This document shows positions 1 to 13,220 of a DNA stretch of 64,000 bases, in pieces. The stretch covers positions 19,454,864 to 19,518,863 of the forward strand of contig CM028884.1 in assembly GCA_016801885.1 (NCBI GenBank), written 5' to 3'. Under the pieces are notes generated by a model. That model was given only the letters and a program-made list of their open reading frames with translations. It ran no database searches and had not been told where the DNA came from. The translations under genes were made by a program, and so were the position numbers. Every line of letters begins with the position of its first letter. The stretch's first letter is position 1. Source of the stretch: Toxotes chatareus (taxonomy: Eukaryota; Chordata; Actinopteri; Toxotidae).

Positions 1-3000
1 TCGGATGTGGGAATGGGAATGATATTGGTTTTCTATTGGTGTGCCTCCTGGGTCAGTGGGGTTCTTGATGATACTATAGAATAGCTTGTAGCAGGCGGGG
101 GAGCTGTGAGCCTTGGTGGGTGTTAAGACGCACATACACAGATACACACACAAACATCTACACACACATACACGCGCTGTCAGAACACAGGCATTTACAC
201 ATAGGGACAGGACACACACACACACATACACGTACACACAAATGCATGAGACTGCACCTCGACAGCCCCCATTTATTGATCTTCTTCAGCATTTAAAATC
301 TGGTCACTGCTGCCACAAAGGCTTTTTATTTTAGCTGTGTTGGCAAAGCCTGCTCCAAGCTAAGCCAGAATTTTAAATATTTAACTCCTACAGAACGCCA
401 TGAGAAATGACAGGGATAGAGAAAAACAAATAGGAAAGCAGTTTTGAGCTGTGCAATAGCTATATGTGTATTTGTTCAGAACCATGTTTTATGTAAACCA
501 CACTAGTACAATCAGCTCTCACTGTGTCGCTGGTGGAAGCGCTACAGTGTGGAGTGAAAATCTGCATATACAGCACCCTGAAGTTTTTATCTAGAATTCA
601 TGGGTATTCTTCCTTTCTCTCCAGAAAAAGCCTTCACTCTGAATGTAGCTTAACTCAGTACTGACCTACATGGCCTCACCTTGTTAGCAGCATAGGCTGA
701 AATGCTAGCAGCCATTGGATTAGTCATTATTGGACCTGGGACAAGCTGCTGTTTTTAGCATTTTAAGGTTAAAAAAAGAATACTCATGTGTAGAGAGGCA
801 ACTCAGTGACGTCTAATCCACACAAACCCTATAGCATGTAGTCTTAGTCATTACCATCTCTTTACTCTGACTGCAGCGTGTTTCTCTTTCTGTGTTTTCA
901 CTGCACACATAATAAGGTATTAATAAATGTATTCCCCCTTTTTCTTCTTAGGAATTGTTAGTGTTCAGTTCGTCCCAGGTGGTGTGGAGGAAATGATCTG
1001 ACTAGCTCTGTTCACACTACCTTTCAAAATGATTTGTCTTGAAAAGGTCAAAGCACATTTCAGTGATTTTGAAATGCTTCCACAATATAGTGAAAAGTTA
1101 TGTTACATTAACGTTACTTATTAAAAAACACCAGCAGGCAGCCAAACCACAAGGGTTTCCTCATCCAGTTGAACCTGCTGCTGCTGTTGTTTTTCTCTTG
1201 TCCAGCTATGAAAGCCTAGCCCCGCTCAGTCTGTGGCATTGTCCCGCTTTCCCCCTCTCTGTCTGTCTGTCTCTCTTTCACTCTGTCTGTCTCTCTCACG
1301 CTTGCGCTCTCTCTTTCTGAACGATGACACTGAGAGACAGCTGTAACGTGAGACGCCTCTCGATCCTGGCAGGGGCTTCGAAAGCCTAGGCAGAAGGGAG
1401 GGAGAGGGCCTTTATCTGAGACTGGGGGCGCTGACCTCCCTCATTCCCCTTCTCTTTTTCTCCTCCTTTCTCTTGCTGTCTCTGCGTCTGCTAGCATATC
1501 CTATCCTCCCCCCACCAACAGCAGCCGGGACTGCACTCTTAAAAAAGTGTAATGTGAAAACACTGTCTGCCCATAGCAGAAACTTGACGAATGAAATCGT
1601 GAATGTTGTCGCTATTTATGCCATTTAGACCTGCATTTTGCTTTTAAATTCCTAGCATGTTTAGATCTTTTGTCTGGGTTAGATGGATCCAACTTCTGCT
1701 GTCAAGGGTTTACAGAATACTGTATGGTGAGTGGTATTTTAGTGTCATATATCTGAACAAGAACCTTTTTTATTTGTGTGCATATGCATGTGTGTGTGTG
1801 TGAATGTAGATGGAAACATCCACACATCCCCTGGACTCTAGGCTATGGCTGCTAAATCCTCTGTGAGAGCTCCCGTGTGTAATCCAAACATTTAGAGCTA
1901 ATTTAAGCATGCAGGCAGGAGCAGCATCCTTTAGGAAACAACAGCTCTCTCTCTCTCCATCCTCCACTGTGTGTGTGTGTGTGTGTGTGTGTTCTGCGTT
2001 TGTGTTTGTGTGTGCATGTCTTCTTGTCGCTGGAGGGAAATGAAAGCACTCAATCACTCACCTGTCAGAGTACTTCAAATTCTGTCCGTAGCACACACAC
2101 ACGCACATGCACACATACACGGACATGGACACATATGTGCATACACACTTACCCCTGAGGGTTTGACAGGACTGGCCCTTTATTGACTCCCTTGATCAAG
2201 GAGACAGCAGATCCATTTAATAGAAGCTCCACACACACACACACACACACAGGCATTGAAATCAAAGTGGATTCACATCTGCTCTCCACACAGCTCCACT
2301 GTTGCCTTTTCCTCTCATCCAACAGAGCTGTGTGTCATGTAAAACTGTGGCCAGATTGGGTGTTGAATTAAATTTTGGAGGCCAATACTAATAGACATGA
2401 CAGTATCTTTCATTACAGGATATTCAAACAGTTTCCTTCTATTTGAAATGCTGTTATGCCAAAACAGCTCTGATTCACTCTTCTCCACAGTGTGGTATTG
2501 TATGGAGGGTAATTATGTCATGATACCAGCCCAGCCTGGGTTATAGGCATGTTCTGTTGGCCTTGGCCCCTGTGCTCCCCAGTTGGCCATGTTTTGTGCT
2601 GAGTGTTTTGGAAGAACAGTTAGCCAAGAGGGTTCTGGGAGGAGATGTGACAGCTGTGTTGGTCACGGCTATTCTGACCTTCACACGTCATCTTGATGGA
2701 TCATCAAGGCTATAACGATACACTGAACCTGTTGTGTAGGCCTGTGTTAGTCTGATTATCCACTGGTGATGATCTGGTCACATACTGTACTGTGCATAGT
2801 CACCAAGCAAGGCCAGGTTGACTGCATGGATGAATCAGGTTTAACTTGCAAAAAAAAAAAAAAAAAAACAACATTCAAGAAAAGGAAGTAGATTGGGTAA
2901 TGCAACAACGGGCTCTCTGCCATTAACAGAAGAGTTATCATTGCAACACAAAACATGCGTACATACACAGACAAAAAGACAGGCACACAATTGAGCCTGG

Positions 3001-4562
3001 TATTTCATATATATTCCACCTCTCAAAAATGGATTGCGCTAATGTTCTGAGCTTTTCGCTAGTCTCAAAGCGCTTTACTTCGTGTGTGTGTGGTGTAACT
3101 CGTTCCCTTGAGATGGCACTTGCTCCATCAAGTCAAGGAAGAAACCATTTAGTGGAATGACAAACACACACATATATTCACACACATACACAGCACCGGG
3201 AGGCTGGGAGGATTTGAATTGCACTTAGACAAACGTTTCTCACACAAGTTCTTTATTCCACCACCCGCTCCCTACTTTGCCCTGAACATACACTTACTCA
3301 CATACAAAGGTACTTGCACAGAGATTCCATTTTGTCAGCTTTCAGCCCCAGATCATGTAACGATAAAAGATGCTGCCCTGCAGTTAAACACTGCCAGTAA
3401 ATCACAGGGCAAAGAAAGCTGGGAGAAGCACTTATTTTTAAGCAGCATGAGAGACCACACTGGGGGGGAAGGGGTTGAGACAGATAGGGTAAGACAGAGA
3501 GAGAGAGAGAGGAAGAGAGAGCTTCTTTGTGCACTGTGTACTGGCATTGTGTGTGATGAAGAGATGAATCACTGCTATTTAGGGATTGGTTTCCTGCAAC
3601 TGATTGTGTGACGACTCTGTGGCGGACAGACTGTCAAGACTTGCCTGTTTTGTTCTGGGGGCTTCAGGAAAATGTCTGCGGCCAAGTCTCACTCGCTCAC
3701 TCCCACAGGGACCTGGTGTGCCAGAGATCAACAGAGACAACAGAGACAAACACCTCACCAGTGTCACTCTTCTAACTAGGCATCAAATATTAAAAAGCAA
3801 GGGATTTTAGGCCAATCTCAATATGTGTATTTTCAGAGTACACTTGTTTTCCATGCTCAAATACCAGCAGAGTTTTTTGTAAAGAAGACTCATGTGAAAC
3901 ATGGTGTGTTCTTTCTTTTTCTCTTTCTGTTTCTTTTTCGTTCTTTCTTTCTTTATGTTTTATGTCCCTCTCTTTCTGTGGCTTGTATAAAAGTCAGTAC
4001 CTTGTATTTAACCCTGTGCAGATGCCTGAGAGCTGCTGTATGACTACTAAAGTAAAGTCAACATCATGTGTGGCAGAGGGAAGGAGGGTAGATTAGGGAA
4101 ACCAAACAAGACAATTCAGAGAGACGTCACAACAGTTAGATTGCACACTGTCCATGTGTAAGCATGCCTGGAGTGTAAATGCAGGTAATTATACCTTTGC
4201 AGATAGTTCCTGTTTTTGCATTTGCTTGTTTTTTTGCCTTTCAAGTTAATTAGATGGAAATTAGTAAGTAATGATGGCTATTATAAAATGACATTTGGGT
4301 TGTTACTCAAAAAGTATTAAACTTAATAACTTTGGGCTGTAATTTGTTTTATCACTTTGATAGGCTATTACAGATAGCTTTGTGTCACTTTCAAAAACAT
4401 GATTACATGTATTTTGTCGTGAAAGTAATTCTTAGATGAACCTTCTTTTTTTCTTGTGTGATGAAATGGTAAAATAATAGTAATTGTTTCATTTTACATG
4501 TGATGTTAATTCTATTATTTGATGGTAAACATTGTTTTGATGTTTTTTCATGCTTTTATCTG

Positions 4563-4763
4563 TGACATAGAATTGAAACAGTTAACTGATTAGCAGACTG
4601 AATTCATTAGTCAACCAAGAAATAATAATATGCAACTATTGTGAATCAGTTAATAGTCCTTTTTGTTCCATTTTCTCAGTTGCCTTTTTCTCTATCTTGA
4701 AGATATCCTAAGGATAATCTATAGATTAACTGACAATGAAAATAACTGTTAGTTGCAGCCTTA
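4563..4763 (-). repeat. dispersed teleost repeat family, copy A
   Basis: Minus-oriented copy ending GTTAGTTGCAGCCTTAA, with TTAACTGATTAGCAGACTGA at the other side. Decayed internally. Confidence 0.45.
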
Positions 4764-4904
4764 ATATCATATGCTGACATGATTTATGAGGACTACATGT
4801 TTTAAGTCTCAGGGAAATGGTGCGTGTTTTGTGATATTTTATCCATCTGCCATTTATGTAAAACCGGTAAGATCTTACAATAAAATGAGGTTAATAGACT
4901 AACA

Positions 4905-5110
4905 GCCGGATTCTCAGTCAGGCAAATGATGGCAGACAGCACTGGCTCTCTTATCCAGTGTAATTCACCTGCCTCGTGGCTGGCAAATCATTTTCTGTGC
5001 CGAAGCCCTATGAGCAGAGATCTTTTAATCATCCATTTAGGCCTTTATGAAAAAGCTGAAGATGAATTCAGCCTACCTGGCTCTCTGTTATCATTATCAC
5101 TGCGATGAGT
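4905..5110. promoter_or_regulatory. candidate conserved noncoding element 1
   Basis: Unique, non-repetitive, balanced-composition block with homeodomain-like TAAT/ATTA words (CTTTTAATCATCCATTTAGG, AGTGTAATTCACC). Conservation cannot be tested here. Confidence 0.25.
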
Positions 5111-5809
5111 TTTCAAAGTATTTGTGTGTGTCTGTAGTCTGTTCATGTGTGTGTGTGTGTGTGTGTTTTGTCTGTCTGTCTTTGTAAGAGTGCAAATAAT
5201 GAAGGTAACCATTACAGTTCGATCGTTCTTGTTATTATCAATACAGTCAGTCTAGGTGATTTCTGTTCAGTGATAAATTGAGCTGTAATGACAGATGTGT
5301 GTTGCATTACGTGCCACAGACTTTGACATGACTGGAGGGCATCTGAAAAGACAAAATCACTTAGGCTCATGAACTGCAATATACTCATTTTCTTTTAATC
5401 ATGGCAGTCATTCAAACAAGTGATATTTACAGGAATTACTAAAACTCTGCAGTGAGAATGACAGCTTTTTTTAAAACTGTGCTAGATTTGTCCCCTAAAC
5501 TAAAAAATAGAAGTTGTATCATTGTAATAGTTGACCACATGCATGCCGATGAAGCGTCCACCAGACTTGCTTCTGTTGCTGCTGACCAGATGGATGTGTT
5601 TACTGTCAACAAAACCTTGTTAGATAGCTACCCACACGCGCTATAACACTGTGTGTGTGTGTGTTGGTGTGTCTGAAAATGTCTATAAGAAACTGCTTCC
5701 CAGTGTCTGTGTGCATGTGTATGAGGAGGTTTGAAGTTTGTATGTACTATTCTTTTATACCATTTAACCAGGCTGACGCAAATTATAACTGACAGTGTTT
5801 TTTTAAAGA

Positions 5810-5985
5810 TTATTTTTTTTGGCACTTCCGCCTTTATTGGACAGTTACTAGTGAAGAGGAGGACAGGGAACGTGGGGGAGCGAGAGAAGGGGTATGACAT
5901 CCAACAAAGGTCCATGTCCACATCGAACCGCAGATGTTGTAGTTATGTGGCATGCACTGTAACCATTCGGCCCCCAGAGCGCTCT
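5810..5985. repeat. degenerate dispersed fish repeat (SINE-like)
   Basis: CGCCTTTATTGGACAG, then a GA-rich stretch ending GGTATGACATCCAACAAAGG, then ATCGAACCGCAG and a decayed right part. This order matches a common teleost repeat whose far end is an inverted tRNA-like box; here that end is barely recognisable. No coding capacity. Confidence 0.55.
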
Positions 5986-6653
5986 GTGACTGATGTTGTA
6001 GCTGAAACCTCGTCTTTTACCACTCAGACATTATTTATATTCAAAAATAAGTGTGCATTGCCATAAATAAAAGCTGTAAGATCTGGGTGTCTATGTAGTA
6101 TGGTATACACAGCAGGGTGGTGTCTGTTATGGTGAACTACTTAGATTAGGCTGTAAGAGCACAGGAGGGCCTTAGAGACAATGCATGAGAGATGGGCGTG
6201 AGAACGTTGGTAAGGCTTGGTTCTCTGCAAGAACTGTCTTGTGTTTGGGGAAAATATCCTCACACTCAAAGCTCCAGTGTCTAGATCCATTTCTAACAAA
6301 CAGGTTTTGCAAGAAAGGGCTCGGGGAGAAAGAGACTTTTTTTGTGTGTCTGAATATCTGTCTGTGTGTGTGTAGCTACAGCTGTGTTTTACACGTCACT
6401 GTATTTTTTGTTTGATGTGCCTGAAAACCACATCTACTAAGCTGTGGAACTGTAACTTTGAGATTTGGGTAGTTTTGGGGGCTTCATCCCCCTTAGGCTC
6501 TCAAAAGGAAAACTTCCAGTATTATTACAAATCTGCAAATAATCTAACCATTTGACTATCCTATAAGTCAAAACATGCTGGAGACACTTTTAATTCCTAT
6601 GACTCATTGTATTTTTAACCTGAACCACACTTTTGTTTCTGCTTTTTCTCCAG

Positions 6654-6696
6654 GTGTTACAGCAGCTATGTCAAAGAGCTGAAGACATCTCTAACA
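6654..6696 (+). other. baz2b: candidate noncoding 5'UTR exon of baz2b (43 bp)
   Basis: A strong pyrimidine tract ending in TTTTTCTCCAG precedes 6654, and a near-perfect donor (CA|GTAAGTAT) follows 6696. No ORF extends through it in a useful way: it holds ATG TCA AAG AGC TGA at 6668-6682. Splicing it directly to the acceptor at 32667 would put A at -3 and G at +4 of the baz2b ATG, a good initiation context. BAZ2B genes in other vertebrates have noncoding 5' exons far upstream, so this reading fits. It could instead belong to another transcript; only RNA evidence would settle it. Confidence 0.55.
6668..6682 (+). promoter_or_regulatory. tiny upstream ORF in the candidate 5'UTR exon
   Basis: Four codons (Met-Ser-Lys-Ser) and a stop lie wholly inside the 43-bp candidate exon. 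If that exon is part of the baz2b leader, ribosomes would meet this ATG before the main start. This is inferred from sequence only. Confidence 0.35.
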
Positions 6697-6839
6697 GTAA
6701 GTATCCAGTTTACTAGAGCTTTCACGTGTCTCTTTCATGGTAAATGTTTGCATGTTACAAAATAGTTGATGTGTGACTTTTTAAAATATATATTGTCACA
6801 CACTTCTGCTTTTACAGTTTTTTTTATGGCACGCCAGAA

Positions 6840-7125
6840 CAAACTTGCAGACTCCTCCAGTTTCAGGCCTAATTTGATTTTCATTCATTCAGTGAAAGAG
6901 GATGTTTTTTTTCTCCCCCAATTAAATTTAACAAGAGCCCCTTGAAAAGCAGTTGTTATGATTACATTACAAATTCGGGGTTCATTCAGTGAATCAAGCA
7001 ATTAATTAGATTTCTCCCATTCTAATCAGAATATTTGTCTGAAACGTACGCGCCTAATAAACATCCTTTGAGTTTGCTATCTGTTCAGAGCCAACGGCGA
7101 ATGTAAATGATTGTTAACTGTGCCC
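6840..7125. promoter_or_regulatory. candidate conserved noncoding element 2, next to the 43-bp exon
   Basis: Unique AT-rich block with CAATTAAATTTAAC, AAGCAATTAATTAGATTT, CCCATTCTAATCAGAAT and ATGTAAATGATTG, starting about 145 bases after the exon donor. Dense homeodomain-type cores; a splicing or enhancer element is possible. Confidence 0.3.
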
Positions 7126-8478
7126 TACAGTGCTTCTAGGTTAGGATCTTGCATTGAGCTTAGTTGTTTATGTGTTTTGCTACGTGCAGCTTCACTCTCC
7201 TCTCTCCGTCCCTTCTTTCTTTTTCTTTCTCTTTTCTCACTCGGTGTCTGTGTGAGAGCTAGCTGTGCTCAGGGGCGCGGCTGCGTCCTCAAGGCTTCAT
7301 TTCACACACACCAAGGTGGCAGTTTGTTGTTCCACACACAGCCAATGACTTGCACTTTTCTCTCCTGCCTGACTTGATGGCCTTGTGCCTGCAAGTGTGT
7401 CACCAGATCAAATGGGATCTTTCATAAGAAGGTTTTTACTGAATGCAGAGCTCAGGGAAATACTTGTTTCGCCTGTGACTGGCTCTTTAGCCTTATATGT
7501 TACTAGACCTGATTCTATCAGGTTTAACCATTACTGCTTCATCTCTGGCTGTGAATGATACATTATATCCCCCGCAGGTTGGTGTGAGCTTGTATCATTT
7601 GTGATAAGTATTGATGAGTCCTCTCTTGGGGAATCAATTTCTAGGGGGTGTAGCGTTGTAGCTGAACCCCCACCGCTGGCTGTTCCTGACTGGTGTCTTG
7701 GCTGCCTGACTCTTCCTGCAGCCCCATAGAGAACAAGCACAGCAGAGCACAGGGAAAGATGGAGCTCATCCAAACAGCAATGGGTGTAATTAGCTGACAT
7801 TTGTTGCTTGGAAGACAAGAGAAGGAAAAAGGGAAGAGCTGCTCAACTCAAACACCCAAAGGAATATGCAAATGTTGAGAGTGAGAGAAAATGAAAGAAA
7901 GACAGAGAAATGTGTCTAATGGCACGGAGATATAATTATATTACATTCACGTGTGCATGTGTGTGTGTGTATGAACCCATTGAACTTTATATGAGTATTC
8001 TTGTCTGTGTTTTGCCACTAGAAGGCATGAACCATTGGTCACCAGAAAGCGGTGATGAATACAGTATATTAGGATAAGAATGACTAACCAGGACGTGCTC
8101 TCTGCTCAGAGATGATACCTTTGTCTTCTGCTTAGTGTTCTTGTTTTGTAGAGCACGTCTTCAGGTTTTCAACTACATCAGCTAGGCATTACACAGCTGA
8201 GCTACACACTACCCACACGAAGCAGCCATCCACAACCGGGCTGGTTCTCTGGTTCCAGGAAGGTTGTGCGTGTGCATGTGTGTTTTCACAAGTATGTTTG
8301 TGTGCATGCTTTTCAGGGAGAGTGCTGTAATGCATGTGGACTACCTGTACTTAAGCCAAGGTGCTGCGTGAAGGAGCAGCAATGCTTACACAGCCCCATC
8401 TGCTTGATCCAAGCTTGAAATGCTATGCCTTTTAATGACAAAATACTGAGTAGCTGGGAGGTGTGCAGAAAAGGGAGG

Positions 8479-8533
8479 AGTGTGTGTGTGTGTTTGAGAG
8501 AGAGTGAGTGAGTGAGTGAGTGAGTGAGTGAGT

Positions 8534-8576
<43 letters not shown>

Positions 8577-8580
8577 TGTG
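8479..8580. repeat. compound microsatellite (TG)n-(GAGT)n-(TG)n
   Basis: TG run, then about nine GAGT units, then a second TG run of about 24 units. No coding meaning. Confidence 0.95.
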
Positions 8581-8849
8581 AAATAGAGAGGAATAAAGGG
8601 AGAGGGAGAAGGAGAGAGAAAAACATCTCGAAGGTCAGGAGCAGCGGGCGGCCGTAGGGGAGAGACACGTGAGACAGAGATAGTCTTGCGTCAGCCCCAC
8701 AGCAGTCCGCTCTCTATGTGTGTGTGTGTGTGTGTATGTGTATACGTGTGTGTCCTGTGGGGCCAGCATTTTCATCCGCATCCCACTGTGTGTTACAACG
8801 GAGCAGCATGCCAGTGTTTCTATTCTGAGTGTCTTGATCTGCAAGAATA

Positions 8850-8850
8850 G

Positions 8851-8918
<68 letters not shown>
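8850..8918. repeat. (GATA)n microsatellite, about 17 units
   Basis: Nearly perfect GATA tetranucleotide array. Confidence 0.97.
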
Positions 8919-10508
8919 TTGTGCATACATGTTGTACAAATTACCTTGAATCAGTCAGTCACTGGGCTACAGATAATTTTTTATATGGCTCTTGTGACAG
9001 TGGAAGGGGAAATTGCACCTTCTTGCCTGAGGGGAAAGAAATTGTGTGTCTCGCTGCCTGTCACAAAACCTGATATGGTTTCATCAATCCTAGCAACTAC
9101 TATCATTTTTCAGCTCTTATTCATGAGCCCTCTTTGTTTCTCACAGTGTCTTTTTCCCAGTGCCTTTTAAACTGGTGCTCTGTTAGACTGGGGAAGTGTT
9201 AGAGATAACCCCTAAACATTTAGTACTTTGTACTTGCCTCGGAGCTAAGATTGTTAAAAAGCTGCTGCGAGAATGTCCTCGGGATAGGGAGCAATGTAGA
9301 TTCAGCAGACACACTCCAGCATTAGTTTGGGCTTACCCATCCATGTCTCTGTCTCTTTCACTCTTCGCTCCCGCTCTAACTCTCTCCACGCACACACACA
9401 CACACACACACGCGCACACACACACAAACACACACGCAAGGAAACACTGACCGTTCCCCTTCTGCCTCCCTTGGCCCACATGGTCTCAACAGGGTTCAGT
9501 CCTCTCGCCAGACTTTTGATTCACCCCCACTGCCAAACAGCCTCTGCTCTCCTTGTCCCCATGAAGGGCTGCAGCGTGGGGCGAGGCTGCTCTTTTACAG
9601 ACCCTTGTGCCATGAATCACTGCTCGCACCCGGGGAGCCTCAATCCACTTGGGGGCTGCCTGCCTGGACGATAATGTGCGTGGTCATGAGGGGGCCATTT
9701 TGAATGGAGGGCCAGACAAAACAGGAGCTAAAGAACCCAAGCTGTGAGCTTTCCCAGAGAGGGCAACAACAGGAGCGGTCTGTGTGTGTGTGTGTGTGTG
9801 TGTGTGGATGTGTTTGTTGTAGTAGGGGGAAGATGTTGGGCACACAATGCTGAGTTTTGGGTGTCATAATGTAGCATAATTGCATGCCAGTAATTTGTGA
9901 AACATTAGGAGTAGACCTTTAAACCCTGTACATCACAAACCTTTTAGCCCCACACAAACAGGATTGCAATTTGAGCCCTTTGGACTCAGCCCTAATGCCT
10001 ATATTGCTGTTAGGTTTGAAAACAGGAGATGATCAAGCCATTGCCATCACTTGCACTTACCTACCAACCTACCAATCATAGCATGCTCACGCTGAGTGAA
10101 GTATCTAATCTAAGATTTTTTATTGCTGGGCCGTTCATAAACACTGAAGAGTGTCATTGTAGATCATTTGTAGGTAGGTACTTCAGCAAGACATTTTTGC
10201 TGTCTTAAGAAATGTATGATTTTGGCTAAAATAAAGTTCTGTGTGGTTGATTGGCACTTGTTTAGTTAGTTAAGGTAAAGGTTAAAGTTGAACTTGTTTA
10301 TATGCAGTGAAATTTGGCCTTTTGTGTTTGTTGTTTTTGCTGGTTTTACTGTTGTCTTTTGAGTAGATACATTTTCTTTAATTTTTCAAAGCCTAACTAA
10401 ATGTGTTTCTCTGACTGCTATTTTTTGCACTCTGTGCATATATGTAAGCATTACAGGATTACTCCTTAATGGAGATAATTAAACAGACCACACACACACT
10501 TTCTTTCT

Positions 10509-10555
<47 letters not shown>
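10509..10555. repeat. (CT)n-(CA)n compound microsatellite
   Basis: About 11 CT units directly followed by about 13 CA units; strand-asymmetric pyrimidine then alternating tract. Confidence 0.95.
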
Positions 10556-11399
10556 ATCAGTCGCACCCACCACCAGCTGTTGCCCTATGAGAGCCTCCAG
10601 GTTTATTGGGTCTATCTGCTGCGTTTATGGCCAAACCACATCTCTTCAACTCTTTATTCCTTGGTTTCGGTCTTTACCACGGCTCCTTGTCTCTTGACAT
10701 CCTTCACAGCTTCCTGCTCCCTAACCCAGTTCCCCAGATTTTCTGTCTTCCTCTCCCCACTTCAAACACCCACACACCAAACACATAGTCCACTATGGAT
10801 CTGGTTTTCTTACTACAGTGTGTGCCTGTGGCTGGGAAAGGTTTGTCACTACTGGGCCTGTGTGTCCCAGCGCCTATGGGCCAGGCCAGGTTGTAACCTG
10901 GATACAGCTGCAGTCCAAAGGAGCCATTAGCAGTGCCAGGAGGCCCCCAGCTCCCAGTGAGAGCTCATTACTGTATTTGTGCAGTCACACTTCTCCTATG
11001 AAACACAGCAGTGTGGCTGGTGAAACTAGCCAGGACATCGAGCCGCGGGGAAAACATTTCGGCTCCATTTGGAGTTCTAAGAGAGAGAGGAGGCGGCAGA
11101 GAGAGAGCGAGGTTTCATCGAAAGAGGACTACGAATACTAAGAATGATATTAATCATTAAACACATCCAGCTTTCCCTGTACTTAACTGTGAGATGAGTA
11201 TCTGTGTTTGTTGGATTTGATTTGCTCTTTGTTCAGTGTGTGTGCGGGTGCATGTGTTTGTGTGTGTATGTTTGTGTGCTCTCTGAGGCCCAGTTCAGCT
11301 GTCTGGTCTGGCGTGCAGATGGCCAAGTTGGGGCCTGCTGAATGAGATACCTTTCTTCTTTTCTCTGTCTCTTTATCTGTCTTGTTTTTCCTTTCCTCT

Positions 11400-11482
11400 C
11401 CCTTCTCCTCCATTCCTTTCCTTTTCTTTCCTTTCCTTACCTCTCCTCTCCTCTCCTCTCCTCTCCTCTTTTCTCCTCTCTA
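11400..11482. repeat. pyrimidine tract with (CTCCT)n
   Basis: All-pyrimidine stretch with TTTCC and then about eight CTCCT/CTCTC units; could adopt triplex (H-DNA) form. Confidence 0.85.
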
Positions 11483-12334
11483 GCTTTTCTGCTGGGTTTC
11501 ATTTACCAGTTACATCCCTGGCTGCCTCCTCTCTTTCATCACTGCATCTGCTGAGGGCCATCTTGGGCAGAGGAGAGTTTTCCAACGCTCTATTTTCTCT
11601 CTCCCTCCTTCTTTATGCGCCTCTCAGGGCTCAGTGCGGCAGCTATACACGGTGGCTTTGGAATGAAATGTCTCTTAACCGAGCCATGTGCCCCGGAGCT
11701 ACGGTAATTGCAGGTGAAATTCAGCTTCCTCTTTAAAATGCCATCTCTCATTTCCAGTTACCGGCCCCCTCCGTATCTCTCTCTCTTTCTCTGCCTCCCT
11801 CCCCTCCTGCCTCTCTCTCTCTCCCTCCCTCTGGCTGTCTTTCAGAGGCGTGTGAATCCCTCAGCCCCTGTCGCGTCTCTCTGCCCCAACAGACACTCCC
11901 ACAATGCACAGCGCTGATGGTTGCACAGTGATATCAGCGATGCAGAGGAAAGGGAGGGCCGCTGCCTAGACACATACATTTTCAGTATGTGTGTGTGTGT
12001 GAGAGAGAGTGCAAAGATAGTATGTGTGACAGAAACTGAAAGTGTGTGTTTGTTTGTGAGTGGGAGACAATCCGTTTATATGTCTGTGCGTATACTAGAG
12101 GAAAAGAAATGTGTTGTTGTGTGTGCTTGAGTGTGTGCGTTAGTGTGAGTGTACAGCGTCAGCAAGGCGTGAGCTGTGTAGAGGTGACATCAAGGTGAAC
12201 GTGGCGTGCAGAATGCTCTGCCGACTCGGGAGGCAGCAAATGGCTCTGTGGCAGATGGAGTCTTTGTCAGGGAAGAAAAATGGCAGCTCAAGAGCGTCAG
12301 AGAGACCCCCACCCCCCTACCCCCCTACCCCCCA

Positions 12335-12369
<35 letters not shown>

Positions 12370-13023
12370 TTTCTGTCTGTCTCTACCTCTGTGTCTCCTT
12401 GTTTTTTTGCACAGTTGGTCACACACACATAAAACAAACTCATAGATGCAATACATGAATGTACACACATACATAAATATAAATATATATATATACACAC
12501 ACACTCACAAATGCATATACACATATTGACACACATACACCCCCGCCACCCTCCCCCCCTTAGTGAGCTGGGCTGGCGGGCGGTGACCTTCCCCTGCTTG
12601 GAGGGTTCCCTGGCTGTTTGATCAATTATCCCTCTCCCATTGTTTACCAGGAAGCAGGAGTAGAGAAGAGAGAAGAGAAGGCTCAAAATGGCCACTGTCA
12701 GGTGGAGGGATCCATTTCCCTGCCAGCGTGGGGGTGGGGGTTAGGGAGAGAGAGACAGAGAGACCAGAGCTGTGAAGCATGCTTAGAGGGAAGGGAGGGG
12801 CGTCGTTCCCTGGCAGCTGGGATGATATGACATTATACTGAAGGTACAGCTCTGACAGTGGTTACCATTTGTGATTCTCAACGTCATCTGTTAAAAGGTG
12901 TTTGTTAGATCCCTAAACTTTTGACAATCAAACATTAGTTGTCTATGTTTAAACCCTAAGACAGCATATTTTTCCTGCTCTTGGTGTGCAAATCAATCCC
13001 ATATGAATTTCTGAAATGTATTG

Positions 13024-13220
13024 TCATCAGAATCAGAATCAGGTTTAATCGCCAAGTACGCAAACACATACAAGGAATTTTTTGCCGGCAGTTGTTGTCT
13101 CTCTAGTATATAAAATATAAAAATATTTTCAAATATACAAATATACAAATATGTAATGTACATGAGATGCGTACCAGTCCAGTAGTGACAGTGTATTGCT
13201 GCATTTACACATGCATGTAT
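13024..13220 (-). mobile_element. 3' end fragment of a fish LINE-like element
   Basis: It starts with CAGAATCAGAATCAGGTTTA and GCCAAGTACGCAAACACATA followed by CAAGGAATTT, wording I know as the reverse complement of a widespread teleost retroelement 3' tail with (TGATTC)n. The inner boundary is unclear, so the end is approximate. Confidence 0.6.

Larger units (their letters stand above)
1..6653. other. noncoding DNA upstream of the 43-bp exon
   Basis: No convincing exon. It contains short CA/TG tracts (about 120-250, 1968-1991, 2231-2251, 5150-5165), a poly(A) run at about 2849-2868, two dispersed repeat copies (4563-4763, 5810-5985) and one unique, balanced block at 4905-5110. All ORFs here are short and repeat-driven. 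Read as 5' intronic or upstream DNA of baz2b. Confidence 0.6.

Noticed and set aside
953..977. Possible tiny exon after TTCTTCTTAG with a CCCAG|GTGGTG donor
   Set aside because: Weak donor, 25 bases, no coding or leader evidence; chance match is likely.
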